Of a stretch of 64,000 nt of DNA, positions 11,841 through 22,900 are shown piece by piece (the first letter of the stretch is position 1; each line of letters opens with the position of its first letter). This DNA comes from Microdochium bolleyi. Its lineage: Eukaryota > Ascomycota > Sordariomycetes > Xylariales > Microdochiaceae. The DNA lies in the NCBI GenBank assembly GCA_001566295.1, contig KQ964248.1, positions 1,736,001 through 1,800,000 on the forward strand, in the 5' to 3' direction. The notes beneath the pieces are model-generated. The model made no database searches. It was not told the DNA's origin and worked only from the letters and a program-made list of their open reading frames with translations. The position numbers and the translations under genes were made by a program.

Positions 11841-12876
11841 TCATTCCCTCTTCCACTCCTCAAATTCCTCGGCAAGATGCTCCTTGAGCTGCTTGAACTT
11901 GTTCCCAAAGTTCCTCCCGCAACGCCAGCACTTGAGGTCACTGTCCATGTACCCGGCCTTTCCGGGGTGCAGTCTCGGATCCTCGCCCGCCTTGTCCCCA
12001 TCCCCATGCCCATCCCCACCCTTCAGCGGGAAGTCGGCAGCGTCGATCAGGAACGGCGTGTTGAACGAGTTGTAGTGCTTCCGGTGCTTCATGCACTCGG
12101 AGAACATGTCCCGCGAGAGCACGTGGATGTGCAGGTGGTTCATCGACGGCCGGGCGTGGACGCCCACGAGGACCTCGGCCTCCCAGTCCCGCCCGCGAGG
12201 CAGTGGGGTCTCGGGGTCCCAGGGGACTTCGTCGTTGAGGACGGACTTGCGAAGCCTGTCCTGCGCGGAGAACTTGCCGAATTTGCGCTGCAGTTCTTTC
12301 GCGACGAGGATCTTTAGGCGCTGCGCCTCGGCCTGGACCAGGGCTAGGAAAGCTCTCCTTGCTTCCTCGTCGCCGCTCTTGCCAGGTTGACCTTGAGGGT
12401 TCCTTGAAGCGGAGGATGGCGGGCTTGCGGAGAAGGCGTCAAAGGGGTGTAGCTTGTTCCACCTCGCATCTCGTGGGAGCAGAAGAGTGTGCACGGAAGA
12501 CTTGGGGTACATGTCGTTGATGGCGACAAAATGCTCGCTGTGGTAGATGACCCGCGACGCCGGGAACGAGGCCGGGTCCGCGATGTACGCGCCCAGCCCG
12601 TCGCGGCTGCTGAACGAGGTGGGCTTTATGGAGGATCTGTGGTAGAAGTTTGCCGTGGCTGGGATCTTGGCTCTAGGGGACATGAGTTCCGTGACTGCAT
12701 GGGTTGTGAGAATGACAGTGCCTTGGGTAGATTATAGTGCTGATGCTCAACTTACAAGCATTTCTCTTCGAGGTAGCTTGGCTCCCCCCAGAGGTGGTCG
12801 GAACTGGTGCCGGTGCGGTGCCCTCGATTTCCTCTTTGGTGATCGCCTCCTCAGCGTCAGAGTCGTGTGAGGCCAT
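11841..12876 (-). CDS. HNT3: aprataxin-like protein Hnt3 (DNA 5'-adenylate hydrolase)
   Basis: Two exons on the minus strand, 12876-12756 and 12694-11841, with a 61-nt intron (gtaagt donor, gcag acceptor). The product is 324 aa. The junction gives RNAFTELMSPR, typical of fungal aprataxins. The HIT domain runs from about residue 40 to 240, with the histidine triad HLHIH at 227, 229 and 231. The C-terminal C2HE-type zinc finger uses Cys296, Cys299, His313 and Glu317. Aprataxin removes AMP left on 5' DNA ends by abortive ligation, so a nuclear role in strand-break repair is expected. A low-complexity Ser/Pro/Gly insertion lies in the HIT domain at about 128-150. The gene diverges from the DEAH helicase. 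Confidence 0.95.
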
Positions 12877-13554
12877 GTTCTATCACGACGTATACTCTGT
12901 TCTTGGCAGTGTGATGAGGGTAGCTTCTGGAAAGTCACGAGTGGCGGAATAGTACGCAGAGCAGGGCTGGACCTTGGCGCGTGACGACTTTCAGAGCCTT
13001 CAGCAGTAGCACAAAGCTCCTGATGATTGAAGTGGTACGGTTGTAGAGTGCCCTGAGGCCCCTTCAGGAACAACACTGAGCTGCTCGACTTACACCGAGA
13101 CGTGTAGACGGTGACATCAGGGCCTGTGGGGGCGGGGGCATCGCAGTACAATGAGGGGTCTCTGTCGCAGTATGCCTGTGTCTTGACTTGGCGCCCGGCC
13201 TTTCCAAGCCAGATTCGCGAACAAGTCGATTCGAGAAGAGCGTGGCCTTGGGAGTCTGTGAAGTGGACATGGAATGGGGACTGCTCCATAGGCGAAATGG
13301 TGCATGTTGGATGCAGCGAGCGTGCGGGAGGAAAGGGTCCTGCCGCCCCACTATGCCCACCTGCCGCAACCACACTCCATCTTCATTCGCGCAGCGCAGC
13401 TCATGAAGATTCTGGGGCAGCAATCTTTCATCGCGGCTGTCTCTAGTCGAGCACTCAGGCATCCAAGCTGTCAAACCGACCACGCCAAGGAGGAGACTTG
13501 CCACGCAGCATACAGATGGATCCTTGAGCGTGAAAACAGCGACCTCGGGACATC
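12877..13554. promoter_or_regulatory. divergent promoter region, Hnt3 / DEAH helicase
   Basis: 678 nt separate the two start codons on opposite strands, so both promoters must lie here. Open frames inside (for example 13064-13504) show no family resemblance. No specific factor site is claimed. Confidence 0.55.
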
Positions 13555-16500
13555 ATGGCCCCTCCAAAGGGCAAAGGCAAGGCCGCAGCGGCTCCTGCCC
13601 CGGCTGCCGCCTCCGCAGGCTCTGCCAAGAAGTCCTCAAAGACGGCCGCGGCACCCAAGAAGCCTGCCGACGACGACTTCATCGTCTTCACAAACTCAAC
13701 AAAGGACAAGCCCAAGACCAAAAAGGGCGGCCAGGCCGCGCCTGCGGACCAGGGCGAACCTGGTGTTGTGGGACCCCCGAAGCCGACGGTCAAGCAAATC
13801 ATCGGTGGTGCCAGCTGGACCGGCAAGCTGCCTGTGAACCTCCTCTCGGAGCACTGCCAGAAGCAGAAATGGAACAGGCCTGACTATCAACCTGTGAGCA
13901 CATCTCGCCCCTTAATCCACCTAAGTGAAGCACATGTATATTGACGCAGAACTTTTACACATGGCCTAGATCAGAGGATCAGAGGGCTTCTCTTACTTTG
14001 TCTCACTGAGCTCAAAGAATCCCAAGACGCAGGAGACTCAGAAGCTGCCGCCCTTCAAGATCCCGCCCGACCACAAGCACCTTGTGACCATGCCCACGGA
14101 GCTCGAGGGCCGGCACGCCGCGGCCACGTACGCTCTCTTCCGTGTCTGCAGCATGAAGAACATCCACACCACGCTGCCTCCCGTGTACAAGGCGCTGTGG
14201 AAAGACTTCGAGGTCCTCAAGAAAGAGGACGTCAAGAAGGGCCTCGGCTGGATGTACGATGCCGACCCCTTCGCCACCATGAAACAGCGTGAGGACGACA
14301 AGGCTGCTGCCGAGAAGAAGCGCAAGGAGCAGGAGGCTGTCAAGGAGAAGGCCAAGAACATGCCTGGTGCCGCGGGCTTGGTCTTGCGCAGCAATGCTGC
14401 GGCTGCTGCCGGCGGTGGGTCTGGGTCGAATCTCATGAGGGGTTGGACCTCTGTGCCCAAGATTGAGATGGGCAGGAAGACCAGGTCGCAGCTGGAAGAC
14501 CTGCTCCGGAGGGAGGTTATCTGGAACCCTCGCGGTGTCAAGATGGCTAAAGACCAGAAAGACCGTATCATCAAAGAGCTGACTGGGTCTGGCTTCCGCC
14601 GCAGTCACGCCGAGGAGGCAGTAGAGGAGTGTAAAGACCGTGAAGAGACGCTCGAGTGGTTGCTCATCCATGTTCCCGAAGATGATCTACCGCGCTGGGC
14701 AATGCCTGAGAACTACAGCGCAGGCGTCTCTGTAGCCAACACGTCAGATCTGAAGCGCGAGGCGGCTATCAAGCGTCTCTCCGAATCTGGCTACTCGGTC
14801 GAGCTCTGCAGGAAAACGTACGAAGAGTGCGAAAGTAACGAGGCGCGAACAGCCGAGGCCCTACAGCACTTTCTCGTATCAAGCGGCGATGGCGGCGAGA
14901 CGCCAGCAGTGGACGAAGACGCGATCCTTACACTGGACGAGCCCGAAGATCTGTGGAAAGATGAGATGTCGAGTCTCGATTCTGTGTTTGGCGAGCATTT
15001 CAAGCAGATCTCAGAAGACCTTTGCCAGATCCGTATCGAGTCTGTCAAGAACGGAGGGAAGACAGTCGAGACATTTGCACAGTTCCGCAGGGCATCTCGG
15101 TACCCCTTCGAGATCATCGTCACCCTGGTCGCGGAGCTGCCGTCATACATCCGGCTCAGTGTCATCAAGAAGACACTAAGCTACATCAATCAAGACCTGC
15201 CCGAAGAGCCAATGAAGATTTTCTTCGCAGTCGATTGGATTCAGCAGAATATCAACGAAATCATCGAGGCACCGGGAAAGCTGCGCGACATCTCTGGAGC
15301 GGCTTCAACAGCTTCTGAGCTTCGTGTAACCCACGGCCGTAAACAAGCAGGAAGGCACCCGAAGCCCATCGCGTGGGTAGAGGACAAGCGGAGCAAGCAG
15401 GAGTGGCAGCAGAGACAAGAGAGCCCGCAGTACAAGGACATGCTGGCTCAGCGACAGAAGCTGCCCGCGTGGCAGGTGCGCGATGTTGTCGTCAATACCG
15501 TCGCCCAGAACCAAGTCACAATCATTGCTGGTGAGACTGGTTCTGGCAAGTCAACACAATCCGTGCAGTTCGTCCTTGACGACCTATACAACAAAGGCTA
15601 CGGCAACGCAGCAAACATCATCTGTACACAGCCCCGTCGAATCTCCGCGCTGGGTCTCGCAGATCGTGTAAGCGACGAGAGGTGCTCGCAAGTAGGCAAG
15701 GAAGTCGGCTACACGATCCGTGGAGAGAACAAGACTAGCGCGCTCACAAAGATCACATTCGTCACAACTGGTGTGCTTCTCAGACGCTTGCAGACCTCTG
15801 GCGGACGGACGGATGACGTGGTGGCTTCTCTCGCAGACGTGAGCCATGTCGTCATTGACGAGGTCCACGAGCGCAGTCTCGACACAGATTTCCTCCTGAG
15901 CATCGTCCGCGATGTTCTGAAGCGGAGGAAGGACCTCAAGCTCATCCTCATGAGTGCCACGCTCGATGCCGCCACGTTCAAGAACTACTTCGCTACAGAA
16001 GGGCTGAGTGTTGGCATGGTAGAGATCTCGGGGCGGACATACCCCGTGGAGGATTACTACCTGGACGATATTATCCAGATGACCGACTTCAAGCCTCGCA
16101 ACGACCGGTATGACAGATATCGAGACGACGACCTCGCCGAGGACTCGGCTTCCAAGTCGGCCTCGGACCCAATCAACAAGATTATTCAGAAGCTTGGGTC
16201 TAGGATTAACTACTCGTTGATATTAGAGACGGCAAAGGAGATTGATAGTGATTTGGCCTATCACGGCAAGAAGGGCGGCATCCTCATCTTCTTGCCTGGA
16301 GTGGCCGAGATCAATCGAGCCTGCAATGAGCTGCGGAATGTCTCGAGCTTCCACGTGCTCCCGCTTCATGCCTCACTTGAGACAAGAGAACAGAGAAGAG
16401 TTTTCGTTCCTGCCCCATCCGGCAAGCGCAAGATTGTCGTCGCGACCAATGTTGCCGAAACATCCATCACCATTGATGACATTGTGGCAGTCATTGACAC

Positions 16501-18100
16501 TGGCCGCGTGAAGGAGACCAGCTTCGACCCACAGAACAACATGCGCAAGCTGGAAGAAACGTGGGCCTCGCGGGCAGCATGCAAGCAACGCCGTGGCCGT
16601 GCCGGTCGTGTACAGGCAGGCAAGTGCTACAAGCTCTACACGCGGAACCTCGAGCAGCAGATGCCGGAGCGTCCCGAGCCTGAGATCCGCCGGGTGCCCC
16701 TGGAGCAACTGTGCCTGTCCGTCCGGGCCATGGGCACCACTGATGTGGGCGGCTTCCTTAGGAGAACGCCGACGCCCCCTGAGACCGCGGCCATCGAAGG
16801 TGCGCTCAAGATGCTGCGCAGGATGGGCGCCCTAGATGGCGAGGACCTGACCTCTCTCGGCCAGCAACTCGCCATGATCCCAGCGGACTTGCGCTGCGGC
16901 AAGCTCATGGTCTACGGTGCCATCTTTGGCTGCCTCGACGAGGCTGTGACGATCGCCGCGATGCTCAGCACAAAGAGCCCCTTTGTCTCCCCCGCGGAGA
17001 AGCGGGACGAGGCCAGACAGGCCCGGGCACGCTATGCCCGTGGCGATGGCGATTTGCTGACAGACCTGCGGGCTGTTCAAGAGTGGGATAGCATGATGGA
17101 GCAGCGCATGCCTCAAGGACAGGTGCGCAACTACTGCAGCGACAACTTCCTGAATTACCAGGTCCTGTCAGATATCGTAGCCACAAGGACGCAGTACTAC
17201 TCTTCTCTGGCCGAGATCGGCATCGTGTCACCGACAACTTCCTACCTGTCCGGCCACCACCACCACCATCACAACAACAACAACAACAGATCCAAATCCG
17301 GCACGAGCACACCGCAGCCGTCGTCAACCACAGGAACAGCCTCGATGGCCCTCGTCCGCGCTCTCACGGCGGCCGCCTTCACGCCGCAGATCGCGCGGAT
17401 CCAGTTCCCGGACAAGAAGTTCGCCACGTCCGTATCGGGCGCCGTGGAGCTGGACCCGGAGGCCAAGACGATCAGGTACTTTACGCAAGAGAACGGGCGC
17501 GTCTTCATACACCCGAGCAGCACGCTGTTCGACAGCCAGGGGTTCTCGGGCAATGCGGCGTTCGTGTCGTACTTTAGCATGATCTCGACCAGCAAGATCT
17601 TCGTGCGGGATCTGACACGTGAGTAGTAGTCGTCGTGCTTACCTAGCCTTTGGACTTCCCCCCCATCTCTCGACCGAGGGACTATGCAAAACCTGGGTTA
17701 TGTTTACTGATAGTCTGGCGCGCAGCTTTCAATGCCTTCACACTACTCCTGTTCGCCGGCGCGATCGAGCTGGACACCATGGGCCGTGGCCTGGTGGTGG
17801 ACGACTGGTTGAGGTGAGTATTTTTTGTTTCCCCATTTTCCCGTCCTCCTCGTTCTTCACCCTTCCATTCTGTCCACTCCTGTCCCTCTGGTGCCACCCA
17901 GTCCTGTTACTAACGCCGACTCGACGAACAACAACAGACTCCGCGGCTGGGCTAGGATAGGCGTCCTCGTTTCCCGCCTGCGTGGCATGGTCGACAACAC
18001 CATCGCCCAGAAGGTCGCAAACCCGCAGATGGACACCCGCGAGAGCGAGGTCATCCGGCTCGTCACCAAGCTGATCGAGCTCGACGGCCTGGATGCCTAG
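13555..18100 (+). CDS. DEAH-box RNA helicase, DHX57/YLR419W-like, with UBA and RWD domains
   Basis: Four exons, 13555-13893, 13970-17618, 17726-17813 and 17938-18100, giving 1412 aa. The introns are 76, 107 and 124 nt. A Lys/Ala-rich N-terminus leads to a UBA-like segment (about 305-350) and an RWD domain (about 440-550). The helicase core has motif I GETGSGKST at 634-642, DEVHE at 743, SAT at 775 and QRRGRAGR at 986-993. A helicase-associated region and a C-terminal OB-fold follow. UBA plus RWD plus DEAH is the DHX57 (YLR419W) arrangement; such proteins are ATP-dependent RNA helicases, and cytoplasmic or ribosome-linked work is inferred. A His6-Asn5 run (about residue 1208) sits in the C-terminal region. 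The last exons complete the OB-fold (FNAFTLLLFAGAIELD). The ATG context is ATCATGG. Confidence 0.93.
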
Positions 18101-19238
18101 AAGGACCATCGCCGTCATCGAGGAGGGGTAAGAAGAAAGGGGCGAGTGGTCCTGATGGATCGTGCATGGTGCTCGATAAATGGACAAGAGTCGTGGAGGC
18201 GTTCACGTGGAGGCGAGCAGGGTACTAGTAGAGGTAGACCTGCCAGCTGAGCCGTGGGAGTAGTTACAATGTATAGAACGACCTGGTGACTGAGGGTGAG
18301 CTGTTCGTTGGACTTGGATATGGAGTTAAGCTCGAATGAAGAGAGGCATTCCATGCTAGTTTACTTTAGGCATCGAAAATGGGATGCGCGTGGTGAATCG
18401 ACCCGTGGCTGTTATGTCTCGAACAGTTGTGGTGATCCCAGCGATGATACTAGGAATGCTGGCCCATGCTCTGTCGGTACTTCGAACCTTTCCGGCCATC
18501 ATTGCGTGGCTTTTGTGCAAAGAAAATAAGCGAAATGATCACTCTACATCATGTGGCATCGAGCGCCACTAGTACAACAATGGTCTCATCGTCACGGTCC
18601 CAAATGGCAAGATGCTCGGGAAAGAAGCTGTCAACATTGAGCTGCTGATGCTATCTATCGCTGAACTAGGACTATGAATTTCCGCAGCGGCTGTGAGCCA
18701 CTTGGTACAGGCGCGCCGCATCATGTTGTTCAGTTGGTCGGGTGAGTTACAGTTGCCGCGTAATCGCCACTTGGCGCACAACGGCAACCGGCGTTCTGTG
18801 TGCTCCGAGGTCTTCGGATGCCAGGAAGAGGATTCTGGCAAGCGACCTTTTTCGTACGCCACGCAAATCGCGATGGAGGGTTGGAGCTTTCAAGCTACCA
18901 TTCAAGACCCTCGTGTGCTTCTATGCACCTTCTTGGTGTGTATCATCAGGCTGGAGCTTTCAAGCTACCAAAGTACCTGTCGTCGTCAAATGCGAGTTTC
19001 CCATGCGCTCTCCGATGAAACCAGGAAAACGCCTGTTGTGTGTTGCAAGTGTGTAGTGTAGGGGTAATTATAAGGTGAAGGGGTATTTTGTGCTGCGATG
19101 CTGAAGGGGGGAACTGTGCAGATCAGCTACTGCCAGCTTGACCACGTGTCGAGCTAAGCTGGTGGCGGTCAAGCTCCGAGAACGGTTTATGGCAGATTGC
19201 CGGTCTGAAGAGCCGAATGCACAGACAGAGATGCTCAT
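18101..19238. other. convergent spacer between helicase and importin alpha
   Basis: No gene seen. Holds a 19-nt direct repeat (18882-18900 and 18952-18970). The overlapping + frames at 18693-19061 run through that repeat but lack any recognisable domain. Confidence 0.5.
18882..18970. repeat. 19-nt direct repeat, two copies 70 nt apart
   Basis: TGGAGCTTTCAAGCTACCA occurs at 18882-18900 and again at 18952-18970, identical in both copies. Each copy contains the imperfect palindrome AGCTT-TC-AAGCT. It may be a duplicated binding site or a footprint of a small insertion. Confidence 0.85.
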
Positions 19239-21167
19239 TTACATGTCCATGGAGTCGGCACCGTTGGCAAAGTTGAAGCCACCTTGGGTGTTGGCGTTCG
19301 AGGCACCGAAGCCGAATTGACCGTTCGCACCCTGGGGCGCAGCGCCCATGCCCTCGTCCGCATTCTCGTCCTCATCTGAGAAGTACTTCTCGATGATGTT
19401 GTAGGACTTCATGTAGATCTCCTCGTTCTGGTTGGTCTGGCAGTCGTGGATCTTCTCCATGCCACCACACTCTTCGATGAACAGGGCGTAACGGTTGATG
19501 GACTCAGGTCCATCGCCGGCAGCCTGCTTGTCGAGGTCACCGACCTTGAGGATGTTCTCGAGACCGTCCAGGGCGACCTGAATGATCTTGTTGTCGGGGC
19601 AGCTGAGCAGGTCGCACAGGGGCTTGATGCAGCCCTGTGCCACGAGGTAGCGAATCTGCTCCGGCTTCTGAAGGCCACCGCTTGTAGCGTTGCTAATCGC
19701 CCAACAAGCCTCCTTACGCGTCTTAAGATCGCCATTGGACAGCAGATGGATCAGGGGAGGGATGATGTTGGCATCGATGACACCCTGAATCTGTTGCGAG
19801 TTGCCGGCAGTGATGTTGGAGATTGTCCAGCAGGCCTCTTTTCGGATGCCGTCCTTGTTGGAGCTCAGCAGAGACAGAAGACAAGGCAGCGCGCCGCTGT
19901 TGATGATGATCTGGGTCTGGACGTCGTCGCCAGTCACAATGTTGCCAACAGAGCGAAGAGCAGGCGTCTGGACCGACGTCGAGGCGTGCATGAGCAGCTC
20001 CACCAGGCGGCGAGGAATGCCAGCCTCGATGACCGCCTGGATCTTGTCATTGGAGCCGTCCGACAGGTAGGAGATGGCCCAGCAGGCGTCAATGAGGACC
20101 TCGTCGTCAAGGGAATAGACGAGCTTGGCAAGGACAGGAAGAGCAGGAGAGATCTACAAGGTGTTAGCCGGTGGCGTCTACATGCATATCGTGAACCAAG
20201 TACTTACAGTAGCCCAATCCGGCTGAGGAGTCTTGCCGCGGCAGAAGTTGCTGAGAGTCCATGTCGCATTCCGCAGCATGCTGAGCTTGCGACTGTCACC
20301 CAGAAGGTTGAGCAGCGGCTTCAACGCACCACAGCTGAGCACATAATCGCGGCATGTCGGGCTGTCACCAGCAATATTGCCCAGAGCCCAAACAGCCTGT
20401 TCCCGAACATCGGGCTCAGGGCTGGCGAGGAGCTCGACAAAGATCGGGACGGCACCGGCTTCGATAACGACCTGAGTCTGTGTGGCGCTGCCCGAGGCGA
20501 TGTTGGTAAGCGCCCAGGCAGCCTCGAACTGGACAAGGGTGTGAGGGGAGCGCAGGAACTCGACGAAACGAGAGACAACGCCGGTCTTGATGACTTCTTC
20601 GATCGGGGGGTTGCGCTCCTTGGACAGGAGTTTCCGGAACTTTGTAGTCGCTTGGATCTGCTGGTCAATCTGTTCGGAGAAGACACCTTGCACCATCTGA
20701 GGAAGGTCCTCGTTCAACTAGACAGGCATGTTAGCGACACAGTCCGTAGATGCGCGAAGTAGGCAGGATCTGAGCTTGGTGGGAGACAAGGGGTGGTGGT
20801 GGTGGTGGTGGTGCAACGACATCCCACAGAGTAGCAGGCAGGCTGCGTTCTCACCGACCCGAGATCTCACAAGCCAGTAGCACAGCGGAGGGTGAGGTAT
20901 GATCCAAGGGGATAAAGTAGGGCATGTGTTTACCTGGCTCTCAGTGGGGGCGGTGTCATCGTCGCTGTCGGGAGCGGCGCCGAGGGCGGCGCCGGGACGG
21001 TCTGCGCCTGTGCCGATACCACGTCTCTTTGCGAGGTTCTCCTCACGCTTGGCCTTGCGGATCTCGACCTGCTGCTCCTCGCGGCGGCGGCGGAGCTCCT
21101 CAGGCTTGAAGGCGTTCTTGGCCTTGAACTGGGTGCGGCGATGCTCGGGGATGTACCGGTCCGACAT
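19239..21167 (-). CDS. SRP1: importin subunit alpha (karyopherin alpha)
   Basis: Three exons on the minus strand, 21167-20934, 20717-20208 and 20153-19239, all phase 0. Introns are 216 and 54 nt; total 552 aa, normal for the family. The N-terminal importin-beta-binding domain (about 1-60) is rich in Arg/Lys (RRTQFKAKNAFKPEELRRRR). About ten armadillo repeats follow from residue 90 to 500, with the repeated W-A-[LI]-[ST]-N core of the NLS-binding groove (for example AWALTNIASG, ACWAISNATSG). The C-terminus is acidic and then Gly/Asn/Phe-rich, ending DSMDM. It carries classical-NLS cargo into the nucleus with importin beta. The first intron follows the IBB and contains a GGT/ACC microsatellite. 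Confidence 0.97.
20792..20813. repeat. (GGT)n microsatellite in importin alpha intron 1
   Basis: About seven GGT triplets in a row inside the 216-nt first intron; in the transcript the run reads ACC. It may explain why this intron is the longest of the gene. Confidence 0.9.
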
Positions 21168-22900
21168 GGTGGCGGCTCGGGATAGTGGGTGAGGATGGAG
21201 AGGAGGGAAGGAAGAAGAAGGGAAGGAGGGGCAGGACGGATTGTTGTTTTTGTTTTGATGACAGCAGCAGCGGCCAGCAGCAATTCCGGCGGGTGGGGAT
21301 CCCGATTAGCGCAGGGCGGTGATGAGCTCCAGAGGGAGCAGCGCAGCGTCTGGACTGCGAGGATGGCAAAAGGCGGGGGGCTCTCGTTCTGCCTGGGCGG
21401 AGACAACGACAGTTGCAACCTCGATCAGAAGCCAAAAGGGAATGAGGGGGGACTCGTCGGGCGGGTGCGATGCCTGGGAGGGGGAGCCTCAAGCTTGCAG
21501 AGCTGCGGGGGAAGTGAACCAAGTACGAGCGGTAGCGGTGCAGAGATCTTCCCTGGGTTAGGGAATAGAGATGAATCGGTTGGCAGCAAAGTCTAATTCG
21601 TCAAGTCTGGTATGTGAGGTTGAGCTGCTTTCTGTCCTGTCAGTCAAGTCGGCGGCCGGACCGGTTCTAGTGCGCCCGAGGAGGGGTGGCAACGCAGGGA
21701 GAACCTTGATTGACATCTCGCTTGACATCTTGTTGACTGGTGGTCTGGACACTGACGTTTGTCTTCAACGAGCATCAGTCAATCGATGGTACGGGTATTT
21801 ACGCATGGCTTGGGCTCTGGGTCTCAAATGGACGACCAATCTCTGATCGAGCAACCATTTGACATTGTAGCTCCGTGATCGATATCATGGTAACAGTGCG
21901 TTTGTCGTTCGTTCATCTACGTGCGTTAGAGGGGTCCACAGAGTCTACAGCTTTGTAGTAGAGGCATCACCAGTCGTTATCCTCGACCGACAGAATAACG
22001 CCTTATTGTCCTCCAAAATCATGGCCTCGTCCCTGCCGACGTCGCACTGCCACCAAGCTGCATCCCAACGCGTATCTGATCCTTCTCACAAACTTGATTC
22101 ACGGACTTGCCACTCCAACGAACCCTTCTGGACCACCGAGTCGGGGAGCCGCACAGACCACCCCCTGAAAATTGCCCCTCCAACGAAGAGTTTCTCTGGC
22201 CTCGCCCGGTGGGGCTTCTTGAATTGCTTGCATCTTTGTGTCTCCGCTCTAGCACGCCTGCGACGAATCACTTCGGGCTCACTGGCTGTCTGGCTGTGGT
22301 TGTTCGACGCGGTTTTCCATTTCAGATTGCCGCGGTGGCAGGTTGCAGGTCTCTTGTGCATGAACCATCTCCAGTTTCCAGGCTCTCGAAGGGGGGTTCT
22401 TTCGTTGGCCAGGACGGAGTACCAAGCACTTCCACCTGGCTACCTACCTACCCAGGTAGGTACCTGACTTGGTGCCCCGCCCCCACAACGAAGGACCCCC
22501 CTCCTTGCCATTCGATGGTGCAGAATCTGGTGTAAGTGCTCACGCTGGAGACATTCTCTTAACTTCCAGAAATGTTATATCTTGTCAGTCCTGTACTGCT
22601 CTAAGCTATGCAGTAAGCTAAGTTTTGTATGCGCGCAAGCTGGTTTTGAAACATAATTGTCTTGACACCGCTGGCCCTTGTGCAGGTCATGAAGAGAGTG
22701 CTATCACGTGATGGCGCGGCTGGCCAACTGCCCCGTAACGCGACCCCGGGAGCGCCGGACGCGTCTTCCTGCCCACCAACCTTAACGCACCCGAGGCCGC
22801 GCTCGCAAGCAACACAAGCACGAGTGGCAGTCGTGTATCCATCTGATGAGGCCGCCTGCGACGCGCTTCTCTGCAGGCGAGCCCGGCTGCATCCACCATT
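21168..22900. promoter_or_regulatory. divergent region, importin alpha / Pot1
   Basis: 1.7 kb between opposite start codons. The importin alpha side (21170-21560) is rich in GGA/GAA on the + strand, that is, a pyrimidine-rich leader on the coding strand. An inverted TACCTACC/GGTAGGTA cluster lies at 22421-22472. Frames at 22006-22535 have no recognisable family. No RNA gene was seen. Confidence 0.5.
22421..22472. repeat. interrupted inverted repeat with TACCTACC core
   Basis: Outer arms ACCAAG (22421-22426) and CTTGGT (22467-22472) enclose an inner pair CTACCTACC and GGTAGGTA around 22443-22462. The whole could fold as an imperfect hairpin or bind a dimeric factor. It is about 430 nt upstream of Pot1. 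Confidence 0.55.

Noticed and set aside
22006..22535. Two overlapping + frames of 142-153 codons upstream of pot1
   Set aside because: Composition looks random, they overlap minus-strand frames, and they lie in a promoter-like region.
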